A model generated the notes under the pieces. It was not told the DNA's origin. It saw nothing but the letters and a program-made list of their open reading frames with translations, and did not search any database. A stretch of DNA of 6,909 bases, taken from contig JALWRY010000176.1 of the NCBI GenBank assembly GCA_027080445.1, positions 1 through 6,909 on the forward strand. Direction: 5' to 3'. This document shows positions 5,232-6,909 of this stretch, one piece after another. This DNA is from Thiohalobacter sp. (GTDB taxonomy: Bacteria > Pseudomonadota > Gammaproteobacteria > DSM-19610). Made by a program: the position numbers and the translations under genes. Every line of letters begins with the position of its first letter. The stretch's first letter is position 1.

Positions 5232-6909
5232 ATGTATAACCAGTTTTACGGGTTTTCCGAACGCCCGTTTTCCTTGTTGCCGGATCCGGATTTCCTTTTT
5301 CTCAGCGACAAGCATCGCGCGGCGCTTGATACGCTGGAACTGGCGATTTTCAATCATTCCGGTTTCTGTGTCATCAGCGGCGCCATCGGCGCGGGCAAGA
5401 CCACACTGATTCGTGAGCTGCTCAACCGGCTCAATGACGATGTCCAGGTCGGGCTGGTTTCCAACACACATCCCTCCTTTGGCGAATTGATGCAGTGGAT
5501 TATGGCGGCCTATGGTTTACCCGCCGACACAGCCGATCCGCTCGAATTGCACCAGCGTTTTATCGACTACGTCATCCAGCGTTATGCCGAGGGCAAGCAC
5601 ACCCTGCTGATTATCGACGAGGCGCAGAATCTGTCGATGGGGGCGCTGGAAGAGCTGCGTATGCTGTCCAATGTAAACTCCGAAAAAGACCTGGTGCTGC
5701 AGATCATCATGACCGGGCAGAAAGAGCTGAGAGAAAAGCTGCGCAGGCCCGAGCTGACCCAGTTCGCACAGCGCATCAGTATTGATTATTACCTGGGCGG
5801 ATTGACACCTGACGAGACCGGGCTGTATGTCCAGCACCGCGTGACCCATGCCGGCGGCGCTGCCGACCTGTTTACCCGCGAGGCCTGTCGACAGGTATTT
5901 GAATACAGTCAGGGCATCCCGCGCGTGATTAACCGGCTCTGCGACCTCAGTCTGGTTTATGGTTATGCACGGCAGAATGAACGGATTGATGCCGATGTGG
6001 TGAAAGCCGTTGCACAGGAACAGCACCTTGGCGCCACGCTGGATGCGGCGCGTCAACGCGCCACAGCGCCGGCCTCGACTGTAGAGCCGGTTGTCGCAGC
6101 TATGGCGCTGGACAAAGCGAATGACAGTGCGGCTGAAGTGCTTATCGACAAGATTGACAGCATACTGGCTACAGGCGCCGCGCAGGCAGACAGGGTTGTG
6201 GTGGAAGCTGCAACCGCTACTGCTGCCGGGAAAGATGAGGCGATGCCCGCCGTGGACGAGGAGGTGGCCGATGTGCCCGTGCAGGAAACAGTTGCCCGGA
6301 CAGCGCCTGAACCCAAAAGTGATGAGATCCACCCCGGGCTAAGGCCAAAGATTGCACGCGAGGACAGTACAACGGAAAAATCCGCCTTACATACGCTGGT
6401 CGTCAATGCCGAGAAATCCGCCAGTGTTCGGAGTGAACGCGGGGCCATGTGGTTGCTCCTTAGTGTTGCCGCCATGGTTGTTCTCACGGCCTGGATGAGT
6501 CGTGATGTATGGCTACCGGTCGTGGAGGATGTCGTTGCAGTGCAAGCAGTAGCGCCACCGGAACCGGCCGCACCGGCCAGGAAAGCCGCGCGTCTGGTCA
6601 GACAGCAGGTAGCTGGAAAAGCGAAGCAGCAACAGGTGCTGCAGGAACAGGCCCGGCGTGAGGAAGCGGCGCGTCTGGTCAGGCAACAGGCGGCTGAAAA
6701 AGCAAAACAGCAACAGGCGCTACGGGAACAGGCCCGGCGTGAAGAGGCGGCGCGTCTGGTCAGGCAACAGGCGGCTGTAAAAGCAAAACAGCAACAGGCG
6801 CTACGGGAACAGGCCCGGCGTGAGGAAGCGGCGCGTCTGGTCAGGCAACAGGCGGCTGAAAAAGCAAAACAGCAACAGGCGCTACGGGAACAGGCCCGGC
6901 GTGAAGAGG
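5232..6909 (+). CDS. ExeA/GspA-like AAA ATPase with single transmembrane helix and repetitive periplasmic helix (3' end outside window)
   Basis: The open frame runs from ATG 5232 for 559 codons without a stop and leaves the window. The N-terminus (YGFSERPFSLLPDPDFLFLS) is typical of the ExeA/GspA/MshM and PEP-CTERM-locus ATPase group, which powers assembly of envelope or secretion structures. Walker A is G50-A-I-G-A-G-K-T-T58 and Walker B is LLIID129-E130; TGQ at 161-163 fits sensor 1, and GIPRVINRLCD (228-238) is the usual C-terminal lid motif. Residues about 268-403 form an Ala/Glu/Thr-rich, probably disordered linker. One membrane helix spans about 406-422 (MWLLLSVAAMVVLTAWM), with R/K residues before it, so the N-terminus should be cytosolic and the rest periplasmic. 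After a short Pro-rich hinge (PPEPAAPAR), residues from 453 are a tandem 27-residue Gln/Arg/Ala/Glu repeat, TolA-like in composition. The missing C-terminus could be SPOR (DamX-like), TPR (MshN-like) or peptidoglycan-binding; none can be confirmed. Confidence 0.92.
   Translation, partial: MYNQFYGFSERPFSLLPDPDFLFLSDKHRAALDTLELAIFNHSGFCVISGAIGAGKTTLIRELLNRLNDDVQVGLVSNTHPSFGELMQWIMAAYGLPADTADPLELHQRFIDYVIQRYAEGKHTLLIIDEAQNLSMGALEELRMLSNVNSEKDLVLQIIMTGQKELREKLRRPELTQFAQRISIDYYLGGLTPDETGLYVQHRVTHAGGAADLFTREACRQVFEYSQGIPRVINRLCDLSLVYGYARQNERIDADVVKAVAQEQHLGATLDAARQRATAPASTVEPVVAAMALDKANDSAAEVLIDKIDSILATGAAQADRVVVEAATATAAGKDEAMPAVDEEVADVPVQETVARTAPEPKSDEIHPGLRPKIAREDSTTEKSALHTLVVNAEKSASVRSERGAMWLLLSVAAMVVLTAWMSRDVWLPVVEDVVAVQAVAPPEPAAPARKAARLVRQQVAGKAKQQQVLQEQARREEAARLVRQQAAEKAKQQQALREQARREEAARLVRQQAAVKAKQQQALREQARREEAARLVRQQAAEKAKQQQALREQARREE
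6588..6909 (+). repeat. 81-bp in-frame tandem repeat (27-aa coding minisatellite), at least 4 copies
   Basis: Copies begin at 6588, 6669, 6750 and 6831, with a period of exactly 81 bp; the fourth is cut by the window edge after 79 bases. Each encodes a 27-residue unit that starts ARLVRQQ, continues KAKQQQ and ends ARREEA. The unit has seven basic and four acidic residues in the later copies and is predicted to be continuous helix. Copy 1 differs from copy 2 at 12 bases, including several synonymous sites, and looks like the older edge. Copies 2 and 4 are identical over the 79 visible bases. Copy 3 differs from them at three bases: one Glu-to-Val change, plus GAGGAA instead of GAAGAG near the end, an order it shares with copy 1. 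The array probably continues beyond the window. Confidence 0.97.

Noticed and set aside
5517..6332. Minus-strand open frame of 271 codons inside the ATPase gene
   Set aside because: It overlaps conserved Walker B and lid motifs on the other strand and has no recognisable domain.
6588..6909. CRISPR-like array
   Set aside because: The units are contiguous with no unique spacers and keep an 81-bp period in frame with the ATPase gene; this is a protein repeat.

Overview
The window looks like chromosomal DNA from a gammaproteobacterium. It is moderately GC-rich, has densely packed Shine-Dalgarno-led genes on both strands, and carries a PAS-GGDEF-EAL protein, an ExeA/GspA-type ATPase and a dispersed hairpin repeat whose reverse strand reads W-T-P-A-C-A-G-M-T. 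I infer this assignment from gene content and style; no marker gene fixes the taxon. There is no rRNA, tRNA, CRISPR array, transposase or phage gene.

Layout, left to right. (1) At 23-343 (+) is a 106-aa conserved-looking cytosolic protein of unknown function. (2) At 486-2207 (+) is a c-di-GMP protein: a PAS sensor, a degenerate GGDEF domain (A-G-D-Q-F) and an EAL domain with all recognisable catalytic residues, so most likely a phosphodiesterase. It ends tail-to-tail, 6 bases from (3), a 2-oxoglutarate/Fe(II) dioxygenase at 2214-2819 (-). That gene is the second of a probable two-gene minus-strand operon led by (4), a ~354-aa soluble protein of unknown function (2832-3896). A short AT-richer divergent region holds a palindromic extended -10 motif that could drive both directions. 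To its right is a plus-strand pair: (5) a 198-aa helical unknown with a GTG start (3986-4582), and (6) a GNAT acetyltransferase (4594-5043). An intergenic region of 188 bases follows, with the dispersed hairpin repeat and a G-rich leader. (7) The last gene starts at 5232 and runs off the right edge. It encodes a cytosolic AAA ATPase, a disordered linker, one transmembrane helix and an outer Q/R/A/E-rich helix built from an exact 81-bp (27-aa) tandem repeat.

The genes do not form one pathway. The most distinctive element is gene 7: an ATPase coupled through a membrane helix to a TolA-like periplasmic rod whose coding DNA shows signs of recent repeat expansion. Copies 2 and 4 are identical over all visible bases while copy 3 differs. 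Its C-terminal domain, which would decide its job, lies outside the window. Genes 1, 4 and 5 are full-length, well-formed proteins whose function I cannot assign.
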